Positions 25,678-33,966 of a stretch of DNA of 36,809 nt are shown here, piece by piece; position 1 is the first letter of the stretch, and each line of letters starts with the position of its first letter. Where the stretch lies: the NCBI GenBank assembly GCA_025359915.1, contig JANYDE010000131.1, positions 1 to 36,809 of the forward strand. Reading direction: 5' to 3'. A program made the position numbers and the translations under genes. The notes beneath the pieces are model-generated. The model saw only the letters and a list, made by a program, of their open reading frames with translations. It was not told the DNA's origin and did not search any database. The stretch is from Chamaesiphon sp. 336R_metabinner_41. Lineage in GTDB: Bacteria; Cyanobacteriota; Cyanobacteriia; Cyanobacteriales; Chamaesiphonaceae.

Positions 25678-26367
25678 ATGTTTACAGGACTAGTCCAATC
25701 GCTGGGAAATTTGCGCCTTTTGACTGAGGACAGGCTGGAAATTTTATGCAATTCTTCAGGTTCCCAGCTCATTTTAACCGATTTAGCTATTGGTGATAGT
25801 GTAGCTGTAGATGGCGCATGTTTGACAGTAGAACAAATATTACCACAAGGATTTATCGCTACTGTTTCCCCTGAGACTTTAGATCGTACAACGATCGGTC
25901 AAAAAGATCGCATTTCTACCTATGTAAATTTGGAAACATCTCTACGCGTTGGTGGCAAAATTGGTGGGCATTTTGTCACCGGACATATTGACGGTATCGG
26001 CAGATTGATATCGGCAAAAGCGACAGCTACTTCCTGGGAGCTAAAATTTGCAGCACCACAGTCGCTCACCGAACAATGGTCAAATTATCTCAGTCGATAT
26101 CTAGTCTCTAAAGGTAGTATCGCAGTGAATGGTGTCAGTTTGACGATCGCTGATTGCGATCCTAGCGGAAATTGGTTTACTGTCGCCGTCATTCCCCATA
26201 CCTACACGGAAACCAATCTCTCCCAGCTCCAACCAGATACATGGGTAAATTTAGAAGCAGATATTTTGGGTAAATACGTCGAAAAATTGATGTTGCCTCA
26301 ACATGCCAATTCCAGACAACGCGAGATTATTACACCTGATTTCCTCGCCGCAAATGGTTATTCGTAG
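25678..26367 (+). CDS. ribE: Riboflavin synthase (alpha subunit type)
   Basis: The protein has 229 residues and two tandem lumazine-binding barrels, about 1-97 (MFTGLVQSLGNLRLLTEDRL) and about 98-205 (GHFVTGHIDGIGRLISAKAT). Each has the conserved G-D-S-V-A-V-D-G-x-C-L-T or K-G-S-I-A-V-N-G-V-S-L-T block. It dismutates 6,7-dimethyl-8-ribityllumazine to riboflavin. Riboflavin and FMN also serve the flavodiiron protein here. No FMN riboswitch pattern was noticed upstream. A bidirectional hairpin terminator follows. Confidence 0.96.
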   Translation: MFTGLVQSLGNLRLLTEDRLEILCNSSGSQLILTDLAIGDSVAVDGACLTVEQILPQGFIATVSPETLDRTTIGQKDRISTYVNLETSLRVGGKIGGHFVTGHIDGIGRLISAKATATSWELKFAAPQSLTEQWSNYLSRYLVSKGSIAVNGVSLTIADCDPSGNWFTVAVIPHTYTETNLSQLQPDTWVNLEADILGKYVEKLMLPQHANSRQREIITPDFLAANGYS

Positions 26368-26397
26368 GGATTGGTGCTTTGGACGACTAGCTTCGCC

Positions 26398-26432
26398 CAG
26401 AAACCCGACTTTTCCAAAAAGTCGGGTTTCTG
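26398..26432. terminator. Bidirectional hairpin terminator between ribE and trpD
   Basis: A perfect 16-bp stem (26398-26413 with 26417-26432) encloses a CCA loop; the arm reads cagaaacccgactttt. It sits between convergent genes. A related arm design (gacttctt...aagaagtc) appears at 28813-28845. Confidence 0.88.
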
Positions 26433-26471
26433 AACCTCACTACAGTATAAATACTCGATATTTTGTTGATT

Positions 26472-27515
26472 CTAACCACCCAAAAACTTCACCAATGCTG
26501 TCAATTTATCCCAAGCAACACCACTATCCATCACCGTTTGAGCGATCGAGATTCCTTCTTTATGCGCCCCTACAGGTACAATTCCCGCCACCTGTAGAGC
26601 CAACCCAGCATTCAGCGCAACCACATCCCTTTGTACCGAAGTCCCCTTACCCTGCAAGATAGCAGTCAAAATCGCGGCATTTTCAGCAACACCACCACCT
26701 CTAAGTGCGATAATTGGTGCAGGTGTAAGTCCTAATTCTACCGGATCGATACTAGTGAGTTTTACCTCTCCATTAGTCAAAATTGCCAAGTCTGTCAGAT
26801 CGCCCAACCCCGCTTCATCAAGACGTTCCCGTCCATGTACAACAATTGCCTGTTGAGTACCCAAAATACCTGCGGCGGTAGCAATAGTCTCCAATAAGTA
26901 AGGTGTACCGCTTCCAATCACTTGTCCCGTCGGACGTAATGGATTGACAAGTGGACCAAGTAAATTGAATACTGTCCGAACCTTCAATTCTTGCCGTAAG
27001 GGTGCAACCGCCTTCATCGCTGGATGCCAACCCGCCGCAAATAGAAAAGTAATCCCCACTTCATCCAAAGCTGCCTTTACCCGTGCTGGTGGAGCCATCA
27101 ATTTCACACCCAGAGCCTCTAATACGTCCGCAGAACCAACAGGACTAGATGCCGACCTGCTACCATGCTTCGCTACTTTGACCCCTGCTGCTGCGGCAAC
27201 AAATGCCGCTGTGGTAGAGATATTGAACGTCGAGGCACCATCGCCACCTGTCCCGCAGGTATCGATAACCGGAACAGCATGATCGATCATTGGAGCTTGT
27301 AATACTTGTGCCATCCCCGCCAATTCGGGGGCGGTGATTTTCTTGGCTTCCATTGCGATTAAAATCGCCCCAGATAGAACGGGAGAGATTTCCCCGTTTA
27401 ACCAACCCTGCATAAGTGTGGTGGCTTGTTGTTGACTCAGAGATTGCTTGTCTAGCAGTTGTTGGAGTAGCTGCGACCAATTTGTGGATTCGGAAGGGAT
27501 GGCGGATGTGCTCAT
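26472..27515 (-). CDS. trpD: Anthranilate phosphoribosyltransferase
   Basis: The protein has 347 residues from the ATG at 27515 ([20 protein letters not shown]); ATG 27527 or GTG 27554 are alternatives. It transfers phosphoribosyl from PRPP to anthranilate, the second step of tryptophan synthesis. [17 protein letters not shown] near 85-101 is the PRPP/anthranilate loop. [20 protein letters not shown] near 115 follows, and [20 protein letters not shown] is the other signature. No other trp gene is nearby. The upstream neighbour is the GTPase-like gene at 27566, divergent and only about 50 bases away. Confidence 0.95.
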   Translation of the reverse strand: MSTSAIPSESTNWSQLLQQLLDKQSLSQQQATTLMQGWLNGEISPVLSGAILIAMEAKKITAPELAGMAQVLQAPMIDHAVPVIDTCGTGGDGASTFNISTTAAFVAAAAGVKVAKHGSRSASSPVGSADVLEALGVKLMAPPARVKAALDEVGITFLFAAGWHPAMKAVAPLRQELKVRTVFNLLGPLVNPLRPTGQVIGSGTPYLLETIATAAGILGTQQAIVVHGRERLDEAGLGDLTDLAILTNGEVKLTSIDPVELGLTPAPIIALRGGGVAENAAILTAILQGKGTSVQRDVVALNAGLALQVAGIVPVGAHKEGISIAQTVMDSGVAWDKLTALVKFLGG

Positions 27516-27565
27516 AGATTTGGGCATAATACTAGCAATTAGATTATCCACCACTAGGTGAGTAA

Positions 27566-28792
27566 ATGCGACTTATTGCGGCACAACCCAAACGTATTTA
27601 CCTCAATTTGTCCGATCGAATACTGGATTTCAATCGTCCTCATATTGGTAATATTATTGATACGCGAGGATTGGATTTAGCCACTAAAGATCGGAGAGAT
27701 TTGGCTTATTATATCCGCGAGACCGAAAACTCAATTTGTATTTTCACCGAAAGGTTCGCAGCAGCACCAGCAAATGTCATTCAGATTATTGGTAAATATT
27801 TAACCCCGACAGCAAAAGATATCAATACAAAAGTCTCCCTGCTAGTCATGCCCCGAAAAGGTGAACCAGAAAAAGTCATCGGTGCCGATGGACAAGCTGT
27901 GGAAGATCTAGATCGGGGAATAGCACTAAGAAAAGCTAATATTGATAATGTATTTACCAATGAAAATATTAATTTTCCGTTTAATGACATCTTGTTCTAT
28001 GATGCTTTGCAAGGATATTTAGGTGATGGGAGTTTAGATCGATCGGATGAATCAGTAGACATCGATCTAGATCGTCAGCGGGTATTTGCAGAAATCGATC
28101 GAGTTATTATCGATCGCGAACAGCAATTAGAAAAAGAAATTCAAATTCTTGCCCACCAAGTCGGACAGATTGAATCGGGCGATAATTTTGCCCCACATGA
28201 GGATGACATCATCATCATTACTAAACAGAAAATTAGTGAATTTAGTAGTTTAAATTTAGGAAGCAATAATTTCTCAACAGACTATGTAGAGATGCTGCCC
28301 GCTCATCATTGTGTTCTTCGGGCTACCAATAACCGTTATGGACAATATGAATTGAGAGATATTGATATTTATTTTAATGGACGATACCTAGCCGAAAATT
28401 TAATTCGTCAAAGTACTCAGAATTTCAAAGCTGAGATTTTGAAAGTCGTTGATTTCGTTGAAGCTGAAATCAGTCATGGCTCAACACTATCTCCAGCAAT
28501 GCAGAGATTATGTAGCCAAATCAATGAAAATTATGAAGATTTAGCTGTCAATCTCGGTGTAGAAATTGAAACTATGTTAAGCGATCGGATTCTCGCACCT
28601 CAAGATTATGATGAGTCTATATTCTGGCAACAAGCGATCGATCGATGGGGTCAAGGTTCGGGATATAAAGTGGATGTGTTAGCTCTATATATTCAACAGG
28701 TAGGTGGAATTGATGCGATGTTTGCTAAACTAATCCAAGCAGCTTGGATTGATAGAATTATCCAGCTAATCTTAACATTTTTAGGCGACTAA
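27566..28792 (+). CDS. GTPase-like protein lacking the P-loop region
   Basis: The protein has 408 residues. Residues 28-37 read [10 protein letters not shown], like the beta3/DxxG (G3, Walker B) step of a P-loop GTPase. [10 protein letters not shown] and [20 protein letters not shown] follow, in the place of later G-domain strands. There is no Walker A (GxxxxGK[ST]) before or after, and TAA (27563-27565) directly precedes the ATG, so the normal first 40-60 residues of a G domain are absent. The middle (about 180-215) is charged and helical. The C-terminus has a moderately hydrophobic stretch, [13 protein letters not shown]. This could be a 5'-truncated gene or a natural half-domain. Function unknown. 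Confidence 0.6.
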   Translation: MRLIAAQPKRIYLNLSDRILDFNRPHIGNIIDTRGLDLATKDRRDLAYYIRETENSICIFTERFAAAPANVIQIIGKYLTPTAKDINTKVSLLVMPRKGEPEKVIGADGQAVEDLDRGIALRKANIDNVFTNENINFPFNDILFYDALQGYLGDGSLDRSDESVDIDLDRQRVFAEIDRVIIDREQQLEKEIQILAHQVGQIESGDNFAPHEDDIIIITKQKISEFSSLNLGSNNFSTDYVEMLPAHHCVLRATNNRYGQYELRDIDIYFNGRYLAENLIRQSTQNFKAEILKVVDFVEAEISHGSTLSPAMQRLCSQINENYEDLAVNLGVEIETMLSDRILAPQDYDESIFWQQAIDRWGQGSGYKVDVLALYIQQVGGIDAMFAKLIQAAWIDRIIQLILTFLGD

Positions 28793-28812
28793 TGGGGAGT
28801 AAACAGGGAAAT

Positions 28813-28845
28813 AGATCCCCGACTTCTTCAAGAAGTCGGGGATCT
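28813..28845. terminator. Bidirectional hairpin terminator between GTPase-like and pepN-type genes
   Basis: agatccccgacttctt (28813-28828) and aagaagtcggggatct (28830-28845) are perfect complements with at most one unpaired base at the centre. In RNA the tip opens to a small loop. It lies between convergent genes. Confidence 0.85.
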
Positions 28846-28858
28846 CGTCGCCTACAAG

Positions 28859-31453
28859 TTATATTGTTGACTGTTTACTTTTAGCCTCCAAGTTTTCCAA
28901 CCGACTCTTCAATTCCTGATTAGTTTTCTTAACTTCTTCCAACTCCTCCCGCAATTGCTTGACGGCTTTATCCGAACCGATTTTCTTCTGTACCTTTTGA
29001 ACGCCTTCATCCGCCATCCGTTTGACACGCCCGTCGGGACTTTGACTGGCTAATCCTTGTAATACGCCGATCGCTCTGACGGTTTCCATCTGGCTCAAGG
29101 CGTTGACTACCGACACTTGAGTCAGGAAGAATGACTCGCAAGAAAGTTCGGCTAGTTTCTCGATGATGACGGTCAGATTTGCCTCTGATTGACCTTGAGA
29201 AATCGCTCCAAGGGCACGAATGGAGGGTAAACGCAGTGGTTGAGGTACGCCAGGTTTGACGTACTCTAGGATGGTATTTAGGGCGGTGGGTGAATCGGTC
29301 ATTTTGGCTAAACCGCCGATTGCGCCAGCGCGGACGACTTCACCCCAGCCAGCGCGGGTATTGAGGACATTGGTGAGCAGGGTAATTACTTCTTCCTGTT
29401 TATCTTTGAGGCTAGCGGTTGTCATCCCACCGAGAGCGCGACAGGCGGCGGCTTCGACGTAGTAGCTTTCGTCGCCTGTTTCGACTAGTTGTTTAATTGC
29501 GGCGTAGGTTTGGGGTGTTTTAATATTAGCTAATTCATCGACAATCGCTTTCCGCACAAATGCATCTTCGTCGCCGATTTCAGCGATCAGATTGGTTGCG
29601 GAGATGTCGAGTTTGATTTTAGCTAGTTGTTGTGCGGCTTCGAGGCGAACAGCCCAGAATTCTTCGGTGGCGAGACATTCAGTTAGCGCGGTGACGGCTT
29701 CGAGGTTGCCTTTTTTGGCGATCGCTTCCGTAGCATAGATCCGCGAAATTGGGTCTGGATCTGACTTGAGCTGTGCTTTGAGTTCGGGTAAGGGGTATTC
29801 GAGGCTGACGGTTTTGAGATAGTTATTACCGACATCAAAGCTGATGAAGTCGGGTTTTGTTTCGAGGGGGAAGTAGAGAACTTGTTCTTTTTCGTAGATC
29901 CGAATTTTGGTGACTTTGAGATCGGCTACGCCATCTTTAATATATCCAAATCCAATCGGAATTTTCAGATCGAACAAGTCATTTGTGAGAGTGTGAATTC
30001 CTTCTTTGGCTTGAGTTTGGGTAACAGTCAGTTTAGCTAATTTACTATCGCCATCCCAACTATAAGCAACCTTATAATCTGGATGTCCGCCGCGATAGAC
30101 ATATTGATCGAATAAGAAGGCTAAATTACGTCCGGTGGATTTATCGATCGCGCGTAGAAGATCGATCGTTTCTACCGTCTTATGAGCATTATCTCGAACG
30201 AAAGTATGGACGAATCGATCAAATAATTCATCACCTAATTCTGTCCGAATCATATGATAGACACATGCCCCCTTTTCATAGAGATGTCGATCGTATAGCT
30301 CGATCGCTTCTCGATAGATATTCGTCACAATTGGCCGACGATATCGACTGCTATCTTCACTCAGATAGCTCTGCGCTTCACCTAATAAATAATAAGCCGC
30401 TTCATCCCGATCATATTCATGTTCTGCCCACAATACTTCACAGTAAGAAGCCATCCCTTCCTTAATCCAAGCGTGCGACCAATGCTTAATTACCACCAAA
30501 TCGCCAAACCATTGGTGCGCCAATTCATGGGCGACTAAGAACTCGGTATTAAAATTATCGATCGCTGCCCGTTCATCCAATAAACACCGATCCATTAATA
30601 ATGTTGTCGAAGTATTTTCCATCCCTCCGAAAATGAAATCAGCGACGCAGACTTGAGCGTACTTAGGAAACGGATAAGGATAGCCAAACTTCTCGCTGAA
30701 AAACTCAATCATCTCAGGAGTTTTGCCCATACTCAGTTTGGCTGATTCTTCAAATCCTTTTTCCACATAATAGGTGACAGGCTTGCCCTTCCATTCATCA
30801 GCAATCTCCGCAAACCGCCCCACTGCTAAAGTCATCAAATAAGTAGGATGAATCTCCTTTTGTAACCAGTGATAAACCTTCTCCTTGCCGACTATCTCAG
30901 TACCAACTAATTCACCATTAGAAACAGCAATAAAATCTTCAGATACTCGTACCTTAATCTCTGAAGTTGCTAATTGTCCAGGATAATCAAAACAGGGGAA
31001 CCAAAACCGCGAATCCTCATCCTCTCCCTGCGTCCAAACCTGCGTCGGTTTATTGGGATAATGTTCATCAGGCTGAATAAAATACAACCCCCGCTGCGGC
31101 TTCTCCACCCCATAATCAATCGCAACTTTCAACACCTTCCCCGTCACCACATCCAGCTTCAGCGGAATATGTAGCAATTCCCCATCATAATTAAACTCAT
31201 GACTGGTACCGTCAATTTCCACCCCCTGAATATTGAGATTCACCGCATCCAGCGTCAGCGAATCAATCCCACTCCGCACCGGATTGAGAGAGATCGTACA
31301 ACTCCCCGCGAAACTCTGATTCGGGATATCCAGCGTCAAATCCAGACAAATATGCTCGACCTGTCCGGGTCGATCGGGATTATAATGAGGGCGCGAGCCA
31401 GGTAGTTGAAATGATTTGTGTCCGTTGCTCTCATCAAGATGGCTGTAAGGCAT
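28859..31453 (-). CDS. M1-family zinc aminopeptidase with HEAT repeats
   Basis: The protein has 864 residues. An N-terminal beta domain (about 30-220) precedes the catalytic domain with the substrate motif GGMEN (about 276-280, the GAMEN variant) and zinc motif HELAH (309-313) with Glu332 about 18 residues on. All ligands are present, so it should be active. Residues about 550-830 form HEAT-like helical repeats (AVTALTECLATEEFWAVRLE, AAACRALGGM), and the last 35 form a coiled coil (LREELEEVKKTNQELKSRLE). The HEAT and coiled-coil tail differs from the classic PepN C-terminal domain. It probably trims peptides in the cytosol. It is divergent from the DUF433 gene. Confidence 0.9.
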   Translation of the reverse strand: MPYSHLDESNGHKSFQLPGSRPHYNPDRPGQVEHICLDLTLDIPNQSFAGSCTISLNPVRSGIDSLTLDAVNLNIQGVEIDGTSHEFNYDGELLHIPLKLDVVTGKVLKVAIDYGVEKPQRGLYFIQPDEHYPNKPTQVWTQGEDEDSRFWFPCFDYPGQLATSEIKVRVSEDFIAVSNGELVGTEIVGKEKVYHWLQKEIHPTYLMTLAVGRFAEIADEWKGKPVTYYVEKGFEESAKLSMGKTPEMIEFFSEKFGYPYPFPKYAQVCVADFIFGGMENTSTTLLMDRCLLDERAAIDNFNTEFLVAHELAHQWFGDLVVIKHWSHAWIKEGMASYCEVLWAEHEYDRDEAAYYLLGEAQSYLSEDSSRYRRPIVTNIYREAIELYDRHLYEKGACVYHMIRTELGDELFDRFVHTFVRDNAHKTVETIDLLRAIDKSTGRNLAFLFDQYVYRGGHPDYKVAYSWDGDSKLAKLTVTQTQAKEGIHTLTNDLFDLKIPIGFGYIKDGVADLKVTKIRIYEKEQVLYFPLETKPDFISFDVGNNYLKTVSLEYPLPELKAQLKSDPDPISRIYATEAIAKKGNLEAVTALTECLATEEFWAVRLEAAQQLAKIKLDISATNLIAEIGDEDAFVRKAIVDELANIKTPQTYAAIKQLVETGDESYYVEAAACRALGGMTTASLKDKQEEVITLLTNVLNTRAGWGEVVRAGAIGGLAKMTDSPTALNTILEYVKPGVPQPLRLPSIRALGAISQGQSEANLTVIIEKLAELSCESFFLTQVSVVNALSQMETVRAIGVLQGLASQSPDGRVKRMADEGVQKVQKKIGSDKAVKQLREELEEVKKTNQELKSRLENLEAKSKQSTI

Positions 31454-31504
31454 AATAGAATCTACAATTCCCTTGTTTGGATATCTAAGGCTATATCTTA
31501 AATT

Positions 31505-31828
31505 ATGACGCTCACAGACCTAGAATCCCAGTTACTTGCATTGACTCGCCCAGAAAAGGAACACATCATTCAATTATTGACTCAAAGTTTGGCGACTACC
31601 GCAGCAGGAGAAGCACCAACCCCAGCAATTTCTAGCGGTAGTGCCAAAATCGCCAATACTCAAATCGCTGTCTGGGAGCTAGTAAACGCCAAGCAGCTCG
31701 GCTGTAGCGATGCAGATCTACTCCAGATCTATCCCCAGCTCACAGCGACAGATTTAGCTAGTGCGTGGGAGTATGCAAATGATCATTATGATGAGATTTC
31801 CCTAATTCTCCAAGAAATCGACGAATGA
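31505..31828 (+). CDS. DUF433-type small protein
   Basis: The protein has 107 residues. The N-terminal segment MTLTDLESQLLALTRPEKEH, then IIQLLTQSL, is the short helix typical of cyanobacterial DUF433 proteins. KIANTQIAVWELVNAKQLGC, then SDADLLQIYPQLTATDLASA, then WEYANDHYDEI, is the DUF433 winged-HTH-like core. DUF433 proteins are often antitoxins paired with PIN-like toxins (DUF5615), which is missing here. It is followed after 41 bases by the HicA-HicB pair on the same strand, so all three might be one transcript. Confidence 0.78.
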   Translation: MTLTDLESQLLALTRPEKEHIIQLLTQSLATTAAGEAPTPAISSGSAKIANTQIAVWELVNAKQLGCSDADLLQIYPQLTATDLASAWEYANDHYDEISLILQEIDE

Positions 31829-31869
31829 TCCTTGATTTTGAAAAATGAATTAGTTGAACTGGGGTGACT

Positions 31870-32121
31870 ATGGGAAAAAGAGAAAAACTAATCGAGCGAC
31901 TAACAAATAATCATCAGAACGCAACGTTTGCCGATCTTCATAATTTACTAGAATATGAAGGGTTTTATCTAGATAATGTTACAGATACTCACCATATTTT
32001 TATATATGCGGAAACAATCTTCGCGATTCCCGTTGATCGCGATCGAGTGAAAACAATCTACGTCCAAAAAGTTTTAGAATTAATCGAACAAGCAGACACA
32101 GAATTAGAGGATAATGACTAA
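31870..32121 (+). CDS. hicA: HicA-family mRNA interferase toxin
   Basis: The protein has 83 residues from ATG 31870 (a GTG six bases upstream is in frame). FADLHNLLEYEGFYLDNVTD, then THHIFIYAETIFAIPV, is the double-stranded-RNA-binding-like HicA core, with the catalytic histidine in the THHIF position (usually GSHHIF). The C-terminal helix is longer than in the minimal HicA. The stop codon overlaps the hicB start by one base (TAATG), which supports coupled translation. The Thr in place of Gly-Ser before the His is a small deviation. Confidence 0.78.
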   Translation: MGKREKLIERLTNNHQNATFADLHNLLEYEGFYLDNVTDTHHIFIYAETIFAIPVDRDRVKTIYVQKVLELIEQADTELEDND

Positions 32122-32318
32122 TGGATTACCCGATCGTAACTTATCCCTGCGAAGAAGGCGGTTATGTTGCCGAAATTCCATCATTAAAAGGCTGCTTGGC
32201 TCAAGGCGAAACCTTAGAGGAAGCTCTCAATCAGTTAAGGATTGTTAGGGATCTATGGTTAGAGACAGCCGAAAAATATGGGCAAAAATTACCAGATGTA
32301 ACAGGATCGAAAAAATAA
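32121..32318 (+). CDS. hicB: HicB-family antitoxin, short form
   Basis: The protein has 65 residues. YPIVTYPCEEGGYVAEIPSL, then KGCLAQGETLEEALNQL, is the HicB partial RNase H-like fold that binds and blocks HicA. Only this domain is present; there is no C-terminal ribbon-helix-helix or HTH DNA-binding part, as in many short cyanobacterial HicB proteins. The start overlaps the hicA stop. The pair is a type II toxin-antitoxin system. Autoregulation may need another DNA binder, and the upstream DUF433 protein is a candidate by position only. Confidence 0.85.
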   Translation: MDYPIVTYPCEEGGYVAEIPSLKGCLAQGETLEEALNQLRIVRDLWLETAEKYGQKLPDVTGSKK

Positions 32319-32370
32319 ATTTATTGAGTAATTGAGAAAATTTAGCTATCGATCGATATGAATTAAGTAG

Positions 32371-32533
32371 CTAGTACTGAGCGGCTCAAATAGAGTTACT
32401 ATTTCGGGAAAGGGAAAAGGGGAAAGGGAAAAGGGGAAAGGGGAAAGGGAAAAGGGGAAAGGGAAAAGGGGGAGCTGGGAGTAAGGAATAGGGTATGGGA
32501 AATGGTGGCTTAACTTACGCCGCTCAGTACTAG
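32371..32533. mobile_element. MITE-like element with 15-bp perfect inverted ends
   Basis: ctagtactgagcggc (32371-32385) and its exact complement (32519-32533) bound a 163-base element without a gene. The core is a purine-rich tandem repeat (gggaaaa/ggggaaa units, 32403-32470). The right arm continues inward as cgtaagttaagccacc (on the minus strand), shared with 8550-8564. No transposase is present, so it would be mobilised in trans if at all. Confidence 0.72.
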
Positions 32534-32561
32534 GGCAATAAAATGTGATATGAATGCTACT

Positions 32562-32585
32562 ATCTATCAACTATTAACTATCAAC
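32562..32585. repeat. Heptamer repeats tatcaac before ureB
   Basis: Three imperfect copies end about six bases before the ureB ATG, in the position of the ribosome-binding site. Confidence 0.8.
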
Positions 32586-32591
32586 TAATTT

Positions 32592-32915
32592 ATGATTCCT
32601 GGTGAAATTATTGCTAAAGATGGCGAAATCGAACTAAATATAGATCGTCCCATTTTAAAACTAAATGTAGCAAATACAGGCGATCGACCGATCCAAATCG
32701 GTTCTCATTATCACTTTTATGAGGTTAATGCAGCCTTAGCCTTTGACAGAGCTGCTACCAAAGGAATGCGCTTGGATATTCCGGCTGGTACCGCCGTCAG
32801 ATTCGAGCCAGGAGACGAGAAACAAATCCAACTAGTCAATTTAGCCGGCTCCCGCGAAATCTACGGATTTAATTCCCAAATCGAGGGTAAACTCGGTGAA
32901 GCAAATTCACCATAG
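32592..32915 (+). CDS. ureB: Urease subunit beta
   Basis: The protein has 107 residues of the usual UreB length. [16 protein letters not shown], then [20 protein letters not shown], then [20 protein letters not shown], are family hallmarks. UreB is a structural subunit of nickel urease, needed to hold UreA and UreC. Neither ureA nor ureC nor accessory genes are in the window, consistent with scattered urease genes in some cyanobacteria. NtcA often controls urea use, but I saw no NtcA box upstream. Confidence 0.95.
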   Translation: MIPGEIIAKDGEIELNIDRPILKLNVANTGDRPIQIGSHYHFYEVNAALAFDRAATKGMRLDIPAGTAVRFEPGDEKQIQLVNLAGSREIYGFNSQIEGKLGEANSP

Positions 32916-32962
32916 AATCAAATCTGCTATCGATATCGCTGAGTTTCAGTCCTCTAACTAAC

Positions 32963-33760
32963 CTAAGAGTTAATTGTGCCTGTTTGGGGCGAACTGGCTG
33001 CTGCTACCTTGGAGATCGGAATCCGCCCTGCGAGATATCCCAACCGTCCTGATACAGCAGCTAAACCCATCGCCTGAGCCATCAGGGGGGCATTCTCAGC
33101 GCAAGCAATAGCCGTATTGATCAAAAGTGCGTCTGCACCGAGTTCCATCGCTTGAGCTGCCTCGCTGGGACTACCGATACCCGCATCGACGACGACGGGG
33201 ACTTTGGCATTTTCGATGATGATTTGGATATTTGCCAGATTTCTAATGCCTTGACCAGATCCGATTGGCGAACCCAAAGGCATAACTGTGACACAGCCAG
33301 CTTCTTCTAGCCGCTTGGCAAGGAGTGGATCAGCATTTATATAGGGGAGTACAGCAAAACCTTCTTTGACAAGCTGTTCCGCAGCCTGGAGGGTACCAAT
33401 CGGATCTGGTAATAGATATTTACCTGCGGGAATTACTTCCAGTTTGATGAAGTTATTATCTTCCTGCCCTAATAATTTTGCCATCTCCCGCCCTAATCTC
33501 GCTACCCGCACGGCATCTTCGGCGGTTTCACAACCAGCAGTATTCGGCAACATCCAGATCTTAGTCCAATCGATCGCTTCTGCCAAGCCTTCATGTCCAG
33601 CGGCTTTTGTCTGAACTCTCCGCACGGCGACAGTGACAATCTCACAACCACTAGCAATGATGCTCTGTTGCATTTCGGCGATGCTGCGATATTTCCCCGT
33701 ACCCGTCATCAGTCGGGAGTTAAAGGTTTTTCCGGCAATAATTAGCGGTTTGTCTGTCAT
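32963..33760 (-). CDS. thiG: Thiazole synthase
   Basis: The protein has 265 residues with a TIM barrel. It makes the thiazole phosphate of thiamine from deoxyxylulose phosphate, dehydroglycine and ThiS thiocarboxylate. [20 protein letters not shown] at the start, [16 protein letters not shown] with the Schiff-base lysine, and [20 protein letters not shown] are diagnostic. ThiS and ThiO are not adjacent. The ATG is preceded by ggagatt heptamers within about ten bases. It is convergent with ureB. Confidence 0.96.
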   Translation of the reverse strand: MTDKPLIIAGKTFNSRLMTGTGKYRSIAEMQQSIIASGCEIVTVAVRRVQTKAAGHEGLAEAIDWTKIWMLPNTAGCETAEDAVRVARLGREMAKLLGQEDNNFIKLEVIPAGKYLLPDPIGTLQAAEQLVKEGFAVLPYINADPLLAKRLEEAGCVTVMPLGSPIGSGQGIRNLANIQIIIENAKVPVVVDAGIGSPSEAAQAMELGADALLINTAIACAENAPLMAQAMGLAAVSGRLGYLAGRIPISKVAAASSPQTGTINS

Positions 33761-33765
33761 GTCAA

Positions 33766-33796
33766 AGATTGGAGATTGGAGATTGGAGATTGGAGA
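33766..33796. repeat. Heptamer array, unit ggagatt
   Basis: About four copies lie just upstream (in coding sense) of the thiG start at 33760. Confidence 0.85.
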
Positions 33797-33807
33797 AATG
33801 GACTGAG

Positions 33808-33933
33808 GCGGAGATTTTTACCCCCCAGCCCCCCTTGGAAAGGGGGGCTTTTAATCCCTTTACCTTGGGAAAGGGAACCTCTTGCTCCCTCCCCTTGGAA
33901 AGTGGAGGGTTGGGGTGGGGTAAAAATCTCCGC
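33808..33933. repeat. 126-base inverted-repeat element with perfect 13-bp ends
   Basis: gcggagattttta (33808-33820) and taaaaatctccgc (33921-33933) are exact complements, followed inward by C-rich and G-rich arms that pair imperfectly, and by ccttggaaagg-type inner hairpins. The element carries no gene. It fills the gap between thiG and the MBL-fold gene. Confidence 0.8.
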
Positions 33934-33966
33934 ATCCCCTCAAATAATTTTAAATAATTTCAAATT

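Noticed and set aside
32346-32570. 74-residue minus-strand frame
   Set aside because: Mostly a Phe/Pro/Ser repeat from the purine-rich core of the MITE-like element.
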